Assembly (NCBI RefSeq): GCF_004027225.2
Contig: NC_044277.2
Span: forward strand, 96,159,552-96,223,551
Length of the DNA stretch: 64,000 nt
Direction of reading: 5' to 3'
Source: Strigops habroptila
Taxonomy: Eukaryota; Chordata; Aves; Psittaciformes; Psittacidae
Shown here: positions 23,901-32,035 of the stretch, piece by piece
How positions within the stretch are numbered: position 1 is the stretch's first letter
Layout: each line of letters starts with the position of its first letter
Notes under the pieces: model-generated
Database searches by the model: none
What the model saw: only the letters and a program-made list of their open reading frames with translations
Told to the model about the DNA's origin: nothing
Made by a program: the position numbers and the translations under genes

Positions 23901-24972
23901 ATTTTCCATTCTCGCGATGGCATTACCAGCATGATCTATTTATTAAAAGCTATTTGCCAACATCTGTGCTTGTGCTGCCTTCTTTTCATTAGTCTTTTTT
24001 TGGTCCTGTCAATAAGTTATCTACTGTCACAACTTTAATGCAGGAAACTATTTTACCACCATCTTTCTCTCTATTAAAAGTCTTTCCTTCACTTAAAAAA
24101 AAAATAAAATCCAATACCCTGTTCAATAGCATTTTTGTTATTGAAAACGTTAGCAAAACCACAAGGAATACAAGCCCTGGAATACAAGGCCTGTTCTGAC
24201 ATTTCTTACAGCAATTCGTAAGTCAGGTTTTACTGATATGGAGCAAGATACCAGGTCTTCTCCATTTCAAGCCACAATCTTGGGTATTTACCTACTGCCA
24301 GCATGACAGCCGAATACACAAATCCCGGCGCATCAAGCCATGTAACCCGGTGTAAAAGGTCTATCTACCCCATGACACTGCTAGGCGGGATGTGGTCAAG
24401 ACGGCCGTACCCCTGCACCCCACTCCTCGCTATCTCAGCTATCGAAGCCCCCTCCTCTCTCCGGCTGCCGGCCTTCACACCAGGGTTTCAGGCGGGTGCA
24501 TTCCACGGGGATGCGGCGAGGGGACACGACACCGAGACAGCAGCAGCGAGAAAGGGACCGACACCAGGAAGGCGACGCTGCCCCGCAGCCACCGAGGGAG
24601 CCGCCCCGACCCTCACCTTTGACGGCCCCGCGCCCCCCAGCCTCCCGCGGGGCAGGTGCGGGGGGCAGCCGATACCAGGGTGCCGTCCCCCTTCTCTCCT
24701 GGCTCCAGGCAGCCCGCCCCCCGCTGCGGCGAGACAGGAGCGACCCGCGTCGCCGGGCCGCGCCCCATCCCCGCCGTCGACGCCACCGCCTCAAGGCTTC
24801 GGCATCCCGCGGGCGGCCTCGTCTCTGCGCCATGTTGCTGAAGAGGGACCCGCGGAGCCGCCTCCCCTCCATCCTCCACAACTCGCTACTCACCGTCTAC
24901 TGCAGGGAAGAGCAGCGGGGCCGCCGCCAGGCAGAGCAGGCCCCAGGGCCACCGAGCGGCCGCTACCGCCAT
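5862..24972 (-). CDS. RECK: RECK, coding exons 1-6 (5' part of gene)
   Basis: This is the N-terminal part of a GPI-anchored, cysteine-rich membrane glycoprotein. The family restrains MMP-2, MMP-9 and MT1-MMP, and with the adhesion GPCR ADGRA2 it forms the Wnt7-specific co-receptor complex of brain endothelium. Six exons join in frame (79, 59, 75, 37, 86 and 48 nt) to give 128 residues: a signal peptide (about 1-26), the first cysteine-knot repeat (Cys30-Cys77) and the start of the second (Cys97-Cys123). The segment SSKSDSRLKHLLQRAPEYCP matches the vertebrate protein almost exactly. All donors are GT and all acceptors AG. The remaining cysteine-knot repeats, the Kazal domains and the GPI signal (over 800 more residues in mammals) lie beyond position 1. 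Recognition is from remembered family sequence, and I consider it secure. Confidence 0.96.
5975..6112. repeat. AT-rich low-complexity tract with small palindromes
   Basis: This is TATTA/TTAATA-type low complexity, including the inverted repeat AATGTATTA-TT-TAATACATT near 6018-6037. Confidence 0.8.
6199..6312 (-). mobile_element. Diverged CR1 3'-end fragment
   Basis: The sequence begins TCACAGAATCAACTACATTGG, followed by a degenerate version of the CR1 3'UTR (ACCATGTCACTAAGGGCC, CATCTACAC). It is an older copy than the one at 1752 and lies in RECK intron 5 in sense orientation. Confidence 0.75.
8459..8544 (-). CDS. RECK: RECK coding exon 5
   Basis: This 86-nt exon encodes GVLKKPDGWVGLGCCELAIA and then VECRQACKQ (residues 84-112). 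It is nearly identical to the mammalian protein and opens the second cysteine-knot repeat with a CC pair. The donor is ACAG|GTAAGG. The acceptor is the less common TTTCAAAG, with A rather than C or T before AG, but the reading frame fixes it. Exons 4 and 5 together are 123 nt, preserving frame. Confidence 0.96.
8545..12908 (-). other. RECK intron 4
   Basis: About 4.4 kb, containing the solo LTR at 9023-9601. The rest is unremarkable AT-rich sequence. Confidence 0.85.
9023..9601 (+). mobile_element. Solo LTR of an avian endogenous retrovirus
   Basis: This 579-bp element begins TGTACTGGTTTTGG and ends AAACCACGACA. It has the internal landmarks of a common avian LTR: CTGGTATGGGGCTATGTTTT, TTGCTGAGCAGTGCTTA, CATGCTCAGTAATATAACTG (TATA-like) and TTTATCTCAACCCA. 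It is flanked by a perfect 5-bp target-site duplication, CTTCC at 9018-9022 and 9602-9606. There is no internal gag, pol or env region beside it, so it is a recombined solo LTR. It lies in RECK intron 4, antisense to RECK. The 5-bp duplication fits an ERVL- or ERV1-type integrase. Confidence 0.92.
12909..12945 (-). CDS. RECK: RECK coding exon 4 (37-nt small exon)
   Basis: This very short exon encodes GEVWGCINSSLP plus the first base of a glycine codon. It corresponds to mammalian VEIWNCMNSSLP. The NSS sequon (Asn79 here, Asn86 in human numbering) is retained. The acceptor is TACTTCTAG and the donor CCAG|GTAAGT, a strong consensus donor that probably helps define the small exon. Confidence 0.94.
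12946..14878 (-). other. RECK intron 3
   Basis: About 1.9 kb. A short imperfect duplication (CAATGTGATTAC twice, near 13187-13216) and the poly-T tract at 14296 are the only features seen. Confidence 0.85.
14296..14320. repeat. Poly-T tract (25 nt)
   Basis: Uninterrupted run of 25 thymines in RECK intron 3; it reads as poly-A on the RECK-sense strand. Confidence 0.9.
14879..14953 (-). CDS. RECK: RECK coding exon 3
   Basis: This 75-nt, phase 0-0 exon encodes residues 47-71, running from ILSSKSDSRLKHLLQR to CPESM. It is nearly identical to the mammalian segment and lies within the first cysteine-knot repeat. The acceptor is TTCCAACAG and the donor AATG|GTAAAG. Because it is symmetric, skipping it would preserve the frame but remove a knot cysteine. 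Confidence 0.97.
15400..16970 (+). mobile_element. Decayed CR1 LINE, reverse-transcriptase region to 3' end
   Basis: About 1.5 kb of degenerate CR1 runs from a segment reading CATCCAGAAGTTCATGAGAC through ORF2 remnants to a 3' end of CTTCCAACTTAAATTATTTT. A remnant frame around 16068-16343 gives AATQMGFNRLQQWADRKLMQ, the CR1 ORF2 C-terminal region. Stops and frameshifts mean it cannot encode an active enzyme. It sits in RECK intron 2, antisense to RECK. Confidence 0.85.
16827..16868. repeat. Overlapping perfect inverted repeats (two alternative hairpins)
   Basis: Arms 16827-16838 and 16845-16856 are perfectly complementary (12 bp, 6-nt loop). Arms 16838-16850 and 16856-16868 are also perfectly complementary (13 bp, 5-nt loop). 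The two structures share sequence and exclude each other. They lie within the decayed CR1 at 15400-16970. Confidence 0.9.
17558..17900 (-). mobile_element. CR1 LINE 3' fragment
   Basis: The sequence starts with TTTGGGTTGGAAGGGATCAC and CATTGATTGCAACCTCTTGC and continues with CAGGTCTTGAAAACCCC and GGAGAATACACAGC, the CR1 3'UTR in reverse complement. The right boundary is approximate. It lies in RECK intron 2, sense to RECK. Confidence 0.8.
18390..19230. other. Unidentified GC-richer block in RECK intron 2
   Basis: An approximately 840-bp block noticeably richer in G and C than its flanks. It has several overlapping short open frames on both strands; minus-strand peptides include LTQKELLRKNASIQVLGYRE followed by GMAKPLLESVVFKLQELCSG. 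I do not recognise it. It could be a decayed retrogene, an unclassified retroviral fragment or another repeat. No LTR ends, poly-A tail or target duplication were seen. Confidence 0.4.
19890..20420 (+). mobile_element. Ancient CR1/L3-like LINE fragment
   Basis: The sequence retains the order of the CR1 ORF2 tail: a GTACAGTTTTGCTTACCTG segment, then GAAAGGGAATTTGATTGTG, TTCTATAAATACATCAGGCA and a CAATCACAGATAAATATAAAC-like region. It is strongly diverged, so the insertion is old. Limits are approximate. It lies in RECK intron 2. Confidence 0.6.
21096..21154 (-). CDS. RECK: RECK coding exon 2 (first cysteine-knot repeat begins)
   Basis: This 59-nt exon encodes residues 27-46, including CCYHAKDNLMCRDVCEQ, which aligns with the mammalian CCNHSKDNQMCRDVCEQ. 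It carries four cysteines of the first cysteine-knot repeat. The acceptor is TCCATAG and the donor ACAG|GTAAGC. The mammalian N-glycosylation sequon NHS reads YHA here, so that site is missing. Confidence 0.96.
21155..24893 (-). other. RECK intron 1
   Basis: About 3.7 kb. The first 600 bp (24300-24893) belong to the CpG island. The rest is AT-rich, with a G10 run near 21500 and the duplication at 21382-21431. No mobile element was recognised. Confidence 0.8.
21382..21431. repeat. 30-bp-period tandem duplication
   Basis: CCTTCCTTCTGCTTCTAGCC occurs at 21382-21401 and again at 21412-21431, about 230 bp upstream of RECK exon 2 in gene direction. Confidence 0.85.
24894..24972 (-). CDS. RECK: RECK coding exon 1 (signal peptide)
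   Basis: The ATG at 24972-24970 opens a frame beginning MAVAAARWPWGL, followed by a leucine/alanine-rich hydrophobic stretch of a typical secretory signal peptide, ending near residue 26. The exon closes with donor GACG|GTGAGT and phase 1. The start was chosen because its context is GGGCCATGG, it opens a signal peptide, and it joins in phase to exon 2. The exon sits inside the CpG island. The signal peptide differs in sequence from the mammalian one, as expected for such a segment. Confidence 0.9.
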
Positions 24973-25083
24973 GGCCCGGCCGCGAACCCGCCGCGCGGCC
25001 CCGCCTCACGACCCCCGCCCGCCAGACGGACAGACTGGCTCTGGCGCCGGCAGCGCCCGCTCCTTGCCCCGCTCTGCCTCCCA

Positions 25084-25096
25084 CCGCCCCCATTGG
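25084..25096 (-). promoter_or_regulatory. CCAAT box next to GC box, RECK promoter
   Basis: On the minus strand a CCAAT pentamer (25092-25096) is followed directly by GGGGGCGG, about 110-125 bp upstream of the RECK ATG. This NF-Y/Sp1-type pair is in a plausible position for a TATA-less core promoter. Function is inferred from motif and position only. Confidence 0.5.
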
Positions 25097-25375
25097 CTGC
25101 AGCTTCCCCGTCAGGTCCCGCCTCCTCCGCCCGGCCGCTGCGGACATTCCAGCAGCCGAGCGCCGCCACGGGGAGCTGTGTCTTGTGCCGCTCGGTGGGG
25201 ACGGCGCTGGGCAGAAAGACAGGACCCGCCCCGCCGCAGAGCCGCGTCCGGCCGCGGCCGTGCTGGCTTTGAGGCCCGGCGCTGCAGGGCAGATGGAACA
25301 GCCGGGTCCGCCCGGGGCTGGGCGGGGCTGCCTGCGGGCACCGGTTCTGCGGGGCTTGGCTGCCGCCCGCACGGG

Positions 25376-26345
25376 TCAGTGGGTCGATGTCCAAGTGGAG
25401 ACCAATGACGAGTGGTGTCCCTCAGGGGTCGGTGTTGGGACCAGTCTTGTTCAGCATCTTCGTCGGCGACATTGAGTGCGCCCTCAGCAAGTCTGCTGGC
25501 AACACCGAGTTGTGTGGTGCAGCAGAGATGCTGGAGGGAAGTGACGGGATCTAGAGGGACTTGTACAGGCTGGAGAGGTGGGCCCCTGCAATCTTCATGG
25601 AGTTCTACAAGGCCAAGTGCATGGTCGTACACTGGGTCAGGGCAATCCCAAGCACAGATACAGGCTCGGGGAGACTGGAGTGAGAGCAGCCCTGAGGAGG
25701 ACTTCGGGATTTTGATCCCTGGGAAGCTCACCATGACCCAGCAGTGAGCACTTGCAGCCCAGAAACCAACCGTGTCCTGGGCTGCATCACCAGCAGCATG
25801 ACGAGCAGGTCGAGGGAGGGGATTCTCCCCCTCTGCTGTTGTGGGACCTCACCTGCAGTCCTGCATTCAGCTCTGGGACCCCCAACCTGAGAAGAACGTG
25901 TACTTGTTAGAGTGAGTCCCAGGGAGGCCAGGAAGATGCTCCAAGGGCTGGAGCACCTCTGCTATGGAGACAGGCTGAGAAAGCTGGGTTTGTTCAGCCT
26001 GGATAAGAGAAGACTCCAGGGAGACATTAGAGCAACTTCCAGTGCCTAAAGGGGCCAACAAGAATCTGGAGAGGGGCTTTTTACAAGGGCAGGTAGGGAC
26101 AGGACAAGGGGAAATGGCTTTAAACTGACAGAGGGGAGATTCAGATTAGATATTAGGAAGAAGTTCTTCCCTGTGAGGGTGGTGAGGCCCTGGCACAGGT
26201 TGCCCAGAGAAGCTGTGGCTGCCCCATCCCTGGCAGTGTTCAAGGCTAGGCTGGATGGGGCTTTCAGCAACCTGGTCTAGTGGTTGGAACTGGATGATCT
26301 TTAAGGTCCCTTCCAACCCAAACCATTCTATGGTTCTATGATTTA
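25376..26345 (+). mobile_element. CR1 LINE, C-terminal ORF2 to 3' end, abutting the RECK CpG island
   Basis: The copy starts within GTGGAGACCAATGACGAGTG and GTGTCCCTCAGGGGTCGG, the CR1 reverse-transcriptase YADD-proximal region. It runs through GGCTGGAGCACCTCTGC, GTTTGTTCAGCCTGGA and GTTGCCCAGAGAAGCTGTGG to the tail CCTTCCAACCCAAACC and TTCTATGGTTCTATGA. The reading frame is broken. It lies about 400 bp upstream of the RECK ATG, with the 5'-truncated end facing the gene. Confidence 0.92.
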
Positions 26346-27374
26346 GTTGTATTTTAATTTGAAGTCAAAGTTGTTGCTGCAGCTGTGAATTCAAAAAGCT
26401 GAAAAGTGGCAAATGTAGCCTGGTTATAAAAAATAACAACCAACCAACCAGAAAATAACACCCCAAACCAAAACAACAACAAAAAACCTTTTCATACCAG
26501 GGCAGTAATGGTCCTCCTCTGTAAGTGGGCTTACACGTCAGTTAAATAGATGGGCTTTTCCCCCAAAGGTTAAGCTTTGTTAATTTTCCCAAATATTTTG
26601 GGAGCTAAAATTCATCATGAGTCCACGAGGTGGCAGTAGATCCAAAAGCACAATTAGCCAAATGGCTAAATTTGTAGGCTGGTCTAGTTTCTCTGAAAAT
26701 ACAAGGGGCCTGAACTGATTAGATGCAATTTACACCACCCACCCCCACCCCGCTTATGCTAAATGGTTTAATTTGGCTTCATTTTGGATGAGGGTGAACT
26801 GCTGTGAATGTGCTGAATGCTATTTATGTGCAAAGTCATTATCAACAATAATTTACCTCAGACATGAATAGGCAGAGAAAAGGTGCTAGTATGCCTGGTA
26901 ATTTAAAGGCTCTGCATTATCACGCCAAGTCACCACTTCAGTTCCAGAAGAAATAACTGAGACCACTGAAAGGATTTCCTTTGCTTTAAGAAGCATCTGA
27001 ACTTTGAAATAATAGAAGGTTTTAAAATTCGGCTTTCAGTAAGGACAGTATGAATTTTAATCCCATTGTTCTAGAAAGCAAAGACTTGTTCCTTGGGGGT
27101 TTGGATGTTGAATCTGCACCCTGTTTTCTAGTTAAACCATATGTATCAGTCTTTTTAAAACAGAACCAATTTGAAATTTAATCCTGCCCAGTGTTTCACA
27201 ATGAGAAGGGGAATTTGGGGGCTTGAAATGAGTAAATACCTCAGTCTAAAGCAAATATACTGACAGCATACTTTTTAAATCTGGTGATAAGACAGAAACT
27301 CCTCTACAAATGTATTTTGTTTTTTGCTGCTCGTGGCGTATGCTAAGGGATAAGGAATACTTTATTCCTTCTCA

Positions 27375-27792
27375 TAAAAGGACAGGCTAAGAAAATTGGG
27401 GCTGTTCAGCCTGGAGAAGAGAAGGCTGCATGGAGACCTCATAGCAGCCTTCCAGTATCTGAAGGGGGCCTACGAGGATAACAGAGAGGGACTCTTAAGG
27501 GACTGTAGTGATAGGACAAGGGGTAATGGGTTCAGACTTCAGCAGTGGAGATATAGGTTGGATATAAGGAAGACGTTCTTGACTGTGAGAGTGGCGATGC
27601 ATTGGAAGAGGCTGCCCAAGGAAGCTGTGGCTGCCCCATCCCTGGCAGTGTTCAAGGCCAGGTTGGACGGGGCTTGGAGTGACCTGGTCTAGTGTGAGGC
27701 GTCCCTGCCCATGGCAGGGGGGTTGGAACTAGATGAGCTTAAGGTCCACTCCAACCCAAACAATTCCATGATTCTATCATTCCATTCTATGT
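27375..27792 (+). mobile_element. CR1 LINE 3' fragment
   Basis: The sequence reads CTGTTCAGCCTGGAGAAGAG, CCTTCCAGTATCTGAAGGGG and CTGCCCATGGCAGGGGGGTT, then the tail CCAACCCAAACAATTCCATG and ATTCTATC. An open frame of 98 codons (27396-27692) is the remnant of the ORF2 C-terminus and is not a separate gene. It is intergenic. Confidence 0.93.
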
Positions 27793-30700
27793 GCTGTATT
27801 TCTTGTTGCTTAGAATATAATAAACACTGCTCATTCAGCTACATTTTTTTGTATTAGCTTGAATAGTTAGTTCATTATATTTTGTTCTGATTAGTGTTTG
27901 ATCCTGCTTCCTTATTGTAAAAATTGCTGAAACTTTAAAAGGTTTGAATGTTACTTTGTATTGTATGTGAAGTCTTCCTCAGCAACAGGTGAAGTTTCTG
28001 ATGTAGTCGTGGTCTGAATTACTAGTCCAAACATATGTTTTACTGGAAGAGATCTGACCTGATCAGGATCCCTTCAGAAAGTAAAACGATGCCATATTTT
28101 TCTTAAATCCAGAGAACCATATTGTCAATGTGGCATATCTCTATATGTTTCTGAAAATACTGTCCTGTATTTGAATTTAACGTATTATTATATCTGGTTC
28201 GAGATGCACATGAATTCCGTGCACCATAAAAACTGGCTTCCCAACCTTTTAAGATCTTCAAGAACCAATATACAGAGTCACCCTTCTCAACACAGTACTT
28301 TATAACACAAAAGGTTGTTTTCACCTTGTATACCTTCTATTCTTATCTCATTGCTGGAAGCCAGTAGCAATTTCCTTCTTGGTAGTTACTAAAGCCACTG
28401 TATTTTAGCTACGAATATGTTAAAAATTGCTCTGCTGTAATTCTTAGGATATCTACACCATACAATTGGAAAGGTACTTACAGCATTTGCAGACTTACCC
28501 TAATTTGCATTAATTTGTGTAATCTGTGTATCAACGACTAGATACCTGCATGATAAGCCAGTGCCAGATTTTTAGTGCATGTTGAGTAGCTTTTCTGTGC
28601 TGAGGCTTGTTTGCATTTCACCTCTCTGTTGCAAGTAGGTAGGGCTTTACAGCTACCTGAAATGTGTCTGTGCGTGAACTGGTGGGAATTGTGGGACCAT
28701 TTGTGGGACTGTCCCTAACAAGCTGCTAGCTAGTGAGGTGGTCGCCTGTGTCTTCATCTCTTTCAAAGAGATTTTGTTTTTAAACAGGCAAACCTTTTTG
28801 TTCAGGCAAACCGTAGCTGCTTTATTTTTATTCCATTAGATCTCACACAGCATTTTGCAGTTGACTTTCCAAATAATGAATAAGAAAGATTAATTTATTT
28901 TCAACTTACTTCACTTCTTTTAAAAAAAACCCAGAAAACTAGAATTGTATTGAAAGGTAAAACACAAATACGAAAGCAAGCTTTGGTGGTTGCTATTACA
29001 CGCATCAGTTACACTGATAAAGAAAGTTGTATATAAAGCAAGACAGATGTGAAATTAAAGCCAATAAAGATGTACATTAATGCTAAATACAATGTCTGCA
29101 ATTAATTTTAAGCAAGTTGAACATGTGGTGCATATTAGAGTTCGTAAAATCTTGCCACAGGCAAACAGTTACTGTGCATACATCAAGTCTGGAAGGAGAG
29201 CCAACTGCAAGTGATTAAAGAAGTGTGGAGCATAGAATTAATCATAATTTGCTACGAAAGTAGTAAAGGAGTAAACAAGATTCTGTCATCCTAAGTTCAG
29301 AAACTATTCTATCGTTTGGAAAGGAATTTAAAATAGATCTCATGTTTGCTGAAACAGGAAGTTTTGATGTTCATAAAATGTGCCATAAAAAAAAAAAAAA
29401 ATCTGGCTCTGCTCTACATTTCATAACTTTTCTCAACAGAGCAAATAACCTGAAACTGAAGTCACCTGTCAGTCTAAACTTTAAACCCCTGAAATCAGTT
29501 ACGGGATTAGAAACTTATCTAATTATGTCTGCTTCTCTCCAAATGAGAATGCTCAGTGAAGTAAAATATACTTCTTGGTAAAAGAGCTTATGAAAGGGAT
29601 AATTTAAAAACAGGTTGTTGACTGCTGGAATTGTCAAGACAATTCATTCTCTTTGTCTTAGAAAAACTATGTCAGTAAAGCCTAATTACTATATCCTTCA
29701 ATGTTAAAGAAGGTGATGCTAAAAAAAATACCTAAAAAAACCCCCAAATGTCACCAAGATGCATTTACATTTATGCTATTTGGTCAGATGCATTTTACTC
29801 TCTATACTGCTTTGTATGCTGTATAGAATTTTGTACTCTAGATAATGGATTTATGTATTAATGTAACTATCGATTTGCTGCCTTCAAGACAGGGTAGGCT
29901 AGGGTTGCTAGCAAGTGTGTGGAGCACCTTCTTGTGAAAAGCTCTATAATGGGACAGAAGATAATTTCAATTTGATTGCTGGAATAACAGTAAGGGATTG
30001 ATAGAGGAATTTTTTTTTCAGTTTAAGAAATTGAAAATGAGAGAAACTATACTGGAAAATTCTGCAGTTTGCAGTGTAGAAAACTGATCTCTTCAAAATG
30101 TGGAAACAGAATACTTCGACTAGAATCATGTTCCGTCCAGTCAAATCCTTCAACCATCCTGATGACCTAAATCCGAATCTGAACTCAAGTGTCTAAATAT
30201 GAAATCTGCCACACCTGTACTGTAGTAAAGATGGGCCAGTCAAAATCCTATCTTTTTTCTGGCCTTGGCTCACCACCCAAGAGGACAAATAACAGCATTT
30301 AGCAAGTAATGACACATCTATGTCTTTGAATACAGATAAAATGGATACTCATTTTGCTTTTCAACTCAGTCTGAGCAGTGCATCTGCCAGCATATCATAA
30401 GTATGGGTTGGAGATAGAAAAGGACGTGTTGAGGAACACTGAGAATGCCATATGCTAGTTCTTCTGTGGATTATCCTACTGAATCATCTAGTTGTATATA
30501 GGATTAGTTACTTCTCCATATGGTGCTTAAGGGCCAAATTGCTGCTGGAATATTTTCCAAAGGTTATTTTTATGTTTTGCTGTACTACGCGATTTTGTTA
30601 AAAATTACATCATAACCTGCACCTACACCGAGGTATTTTAAAGCACCCAAAGAGATTTACACATTTTGCTCTATGTTTTAGCAATTATAATACTCTTTTA

Positions 30701-31714
30701 ATTAGTAATCTTTGAAGAACTGTGTGTAATTCATTCACTGCTATACATACATTTCTGTACGAATACAGTCTGCGAGCCTCATAAAAGTGGGTGTGGGTGG
30801 TATGAAATCATATATGCTGCTAATTGACAATTATGCAGTTGCTTCTAGTTTCAAACAGGAAAAAAAGTCAGTGTAGACTGGCAGCTAAAAAAGAAAGGGC
30901 AAGGTATAAAATACCTTTTTTTTTGCTAACAGTTCGTGTAATACTATTTAAATCAATTTTAAGCTAGCTAAAACTAATCAGCTTTAGCTAAAATAAACTT
31001 CTTTTATTCTTGCTATTCTATACATTAGCTAGCAAGCTCTGTCAAGATGCCATTATAATTATATGAATTACAGATCTATTCCTATTCCCATCTATACCTA
31101 CACTTGAGTGACGTGAATGAATTAGGGTAGAACTTGGCTAGTATGCATTAGTCCTGAATACTTCTCAAAATACCTTAACAAAAATGTCAAAAGGTACTTC
31201 ATTTATTCTAACTTCTGTAACTGTTTGTAATAAATATGTTTATGCATAATTTACATATTAAGTTTAACGGTGATGGAGGTTATTAGAGAACTCTGATGCC
31301 TTTGCTAGGAATGGAAAAGCCACATGCGTCTGAGAAGAATGGAAAGAGTGAGTCGTTTTTTGATAAGGACAAGGAGTAGTGCACTGGAATAAGGCAGTGG
31401 GGCTAGCAAGAGCAAGTGTTGCCTGCATGCTTCTTGGTTGCAGAGAGCTGGCTGAGTTTATCCCATGGCCAATGGCCACATGCAGCACAGCACAGCCTGC
31501 ACCTGCTCAGGCACACTGTGATGTGGGCCACTGGGTCCTCCATATGCTGTAGTCCTTACCATCATCATGACACACGAGAACCAAATTAAACCTTTTCTAT
31601 TAGGCGGCTTTAAATAATGCACACTACAGCAAAAGAACTTCTTAATTTTGAAATCATACCATATTTGATCAGATTTCAGATCCTAAAGAATAATTTCAAA
31701 GCTCTGCCACCATC

Positions 31715-31800
31715 TAGTTGAAGATGTCCCTGTTCGTTGCAGGGGGTTGGACTAGATGTCCTTTGAAGGTCCCTTCCAACTCAAACTAGTTTATGATTAT
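31715..31800 (+). mobile_element. CR1 LINE 3'-terminal fragment
   Basis: GTCCCTGTTCGTTGCAGGGG, then GTCCCTTCCAACTCAAACTA and TTTATGATTAT is a short CR1 3' end in plus orientation. It lies about 105 bp from an oppositely oriented CR1 end. Confidence 0.85.
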
Positions 31801-31903
31801 ATATATTGAAAAATTCATAGCTAAATTCTTACTGTCTTTGATAACTCAGACTGAAAATAATTTCTTTTCCATTTAAAATAAATGTATTTACTTTTCTTTG
31901 GTA

Positions 31904-32035
31904 TAGAATCATAGAATCACAGAATGGTTTGGGTTGGAAAGGACTTTAAGATCATCTAGTTCCAACCCCCTGCCATGGGCAGGGACACCTTCCACTAGGC
32001 CAGGTTGCTCAAGGCCCCGTCCAATCTGGCCTGTT
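31904..32035 (-). mobile_element. CR1 LINE 3'-terminal fragment
   Basis: The plus strand reads ATAGAATCATAGAATCACAG, AATGGTTTGGGTTGGAAAGG and CCATGGGCAGGGACACCTTC, the CR1 terminus in reverse complement, well preserved and so fairly young. It lies tail-to-tail with the copy at 31715-31800. Confidence 0.92.

Larger units (their letters stand above)
24300..25375 (-). promoter_or_regulatory. RECK: CpG island and RECK promoter region
   Basis: This is the only GC-rich, CpG-dense block in an otherwise AT-rich window. It contains RECK exon 1 and extends about 600 bp into intron 1 and about 400 bp upstream of the ATG. Several GC boxes are visible, and I saw no TATA box upstream of the ATG, as is usual for a broad, CpG-type promoter. 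The transcription start cannot be placed from sequence alone. Long open frames on both strands here are a by-product of GC richness, not genes. The block ends abruptly at the CR1 copy beginning near 25376. Confidence 0.85.

Noticed and set aside
24890..25394. Minus-strand open frames of 143-160 codons upstream of and across RECK exon 1
   Set aside because: The homologous signal-peptide start is the ATG at 24972. Upstream in-frame extension is low-complexity 5'UTR/promoter sequence with no family similarity.
24303..25475. 390-codon open frame on the plus strand through the CpG island
   Set aside because: It is Pro/Ala/Arg-rich, overlaps RECK exon 1 and promoter antisense, runs into a CR1 copy at its end and resembles no protein. 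Long frames are expected by chance in GC-rich DNA.
27396..27692. 98-codon plus-strand frame with a protein-like appearance
   Set aside because: It is the ORF2 C-terminal remnant of a CR1 3' fragment, not a host gene.
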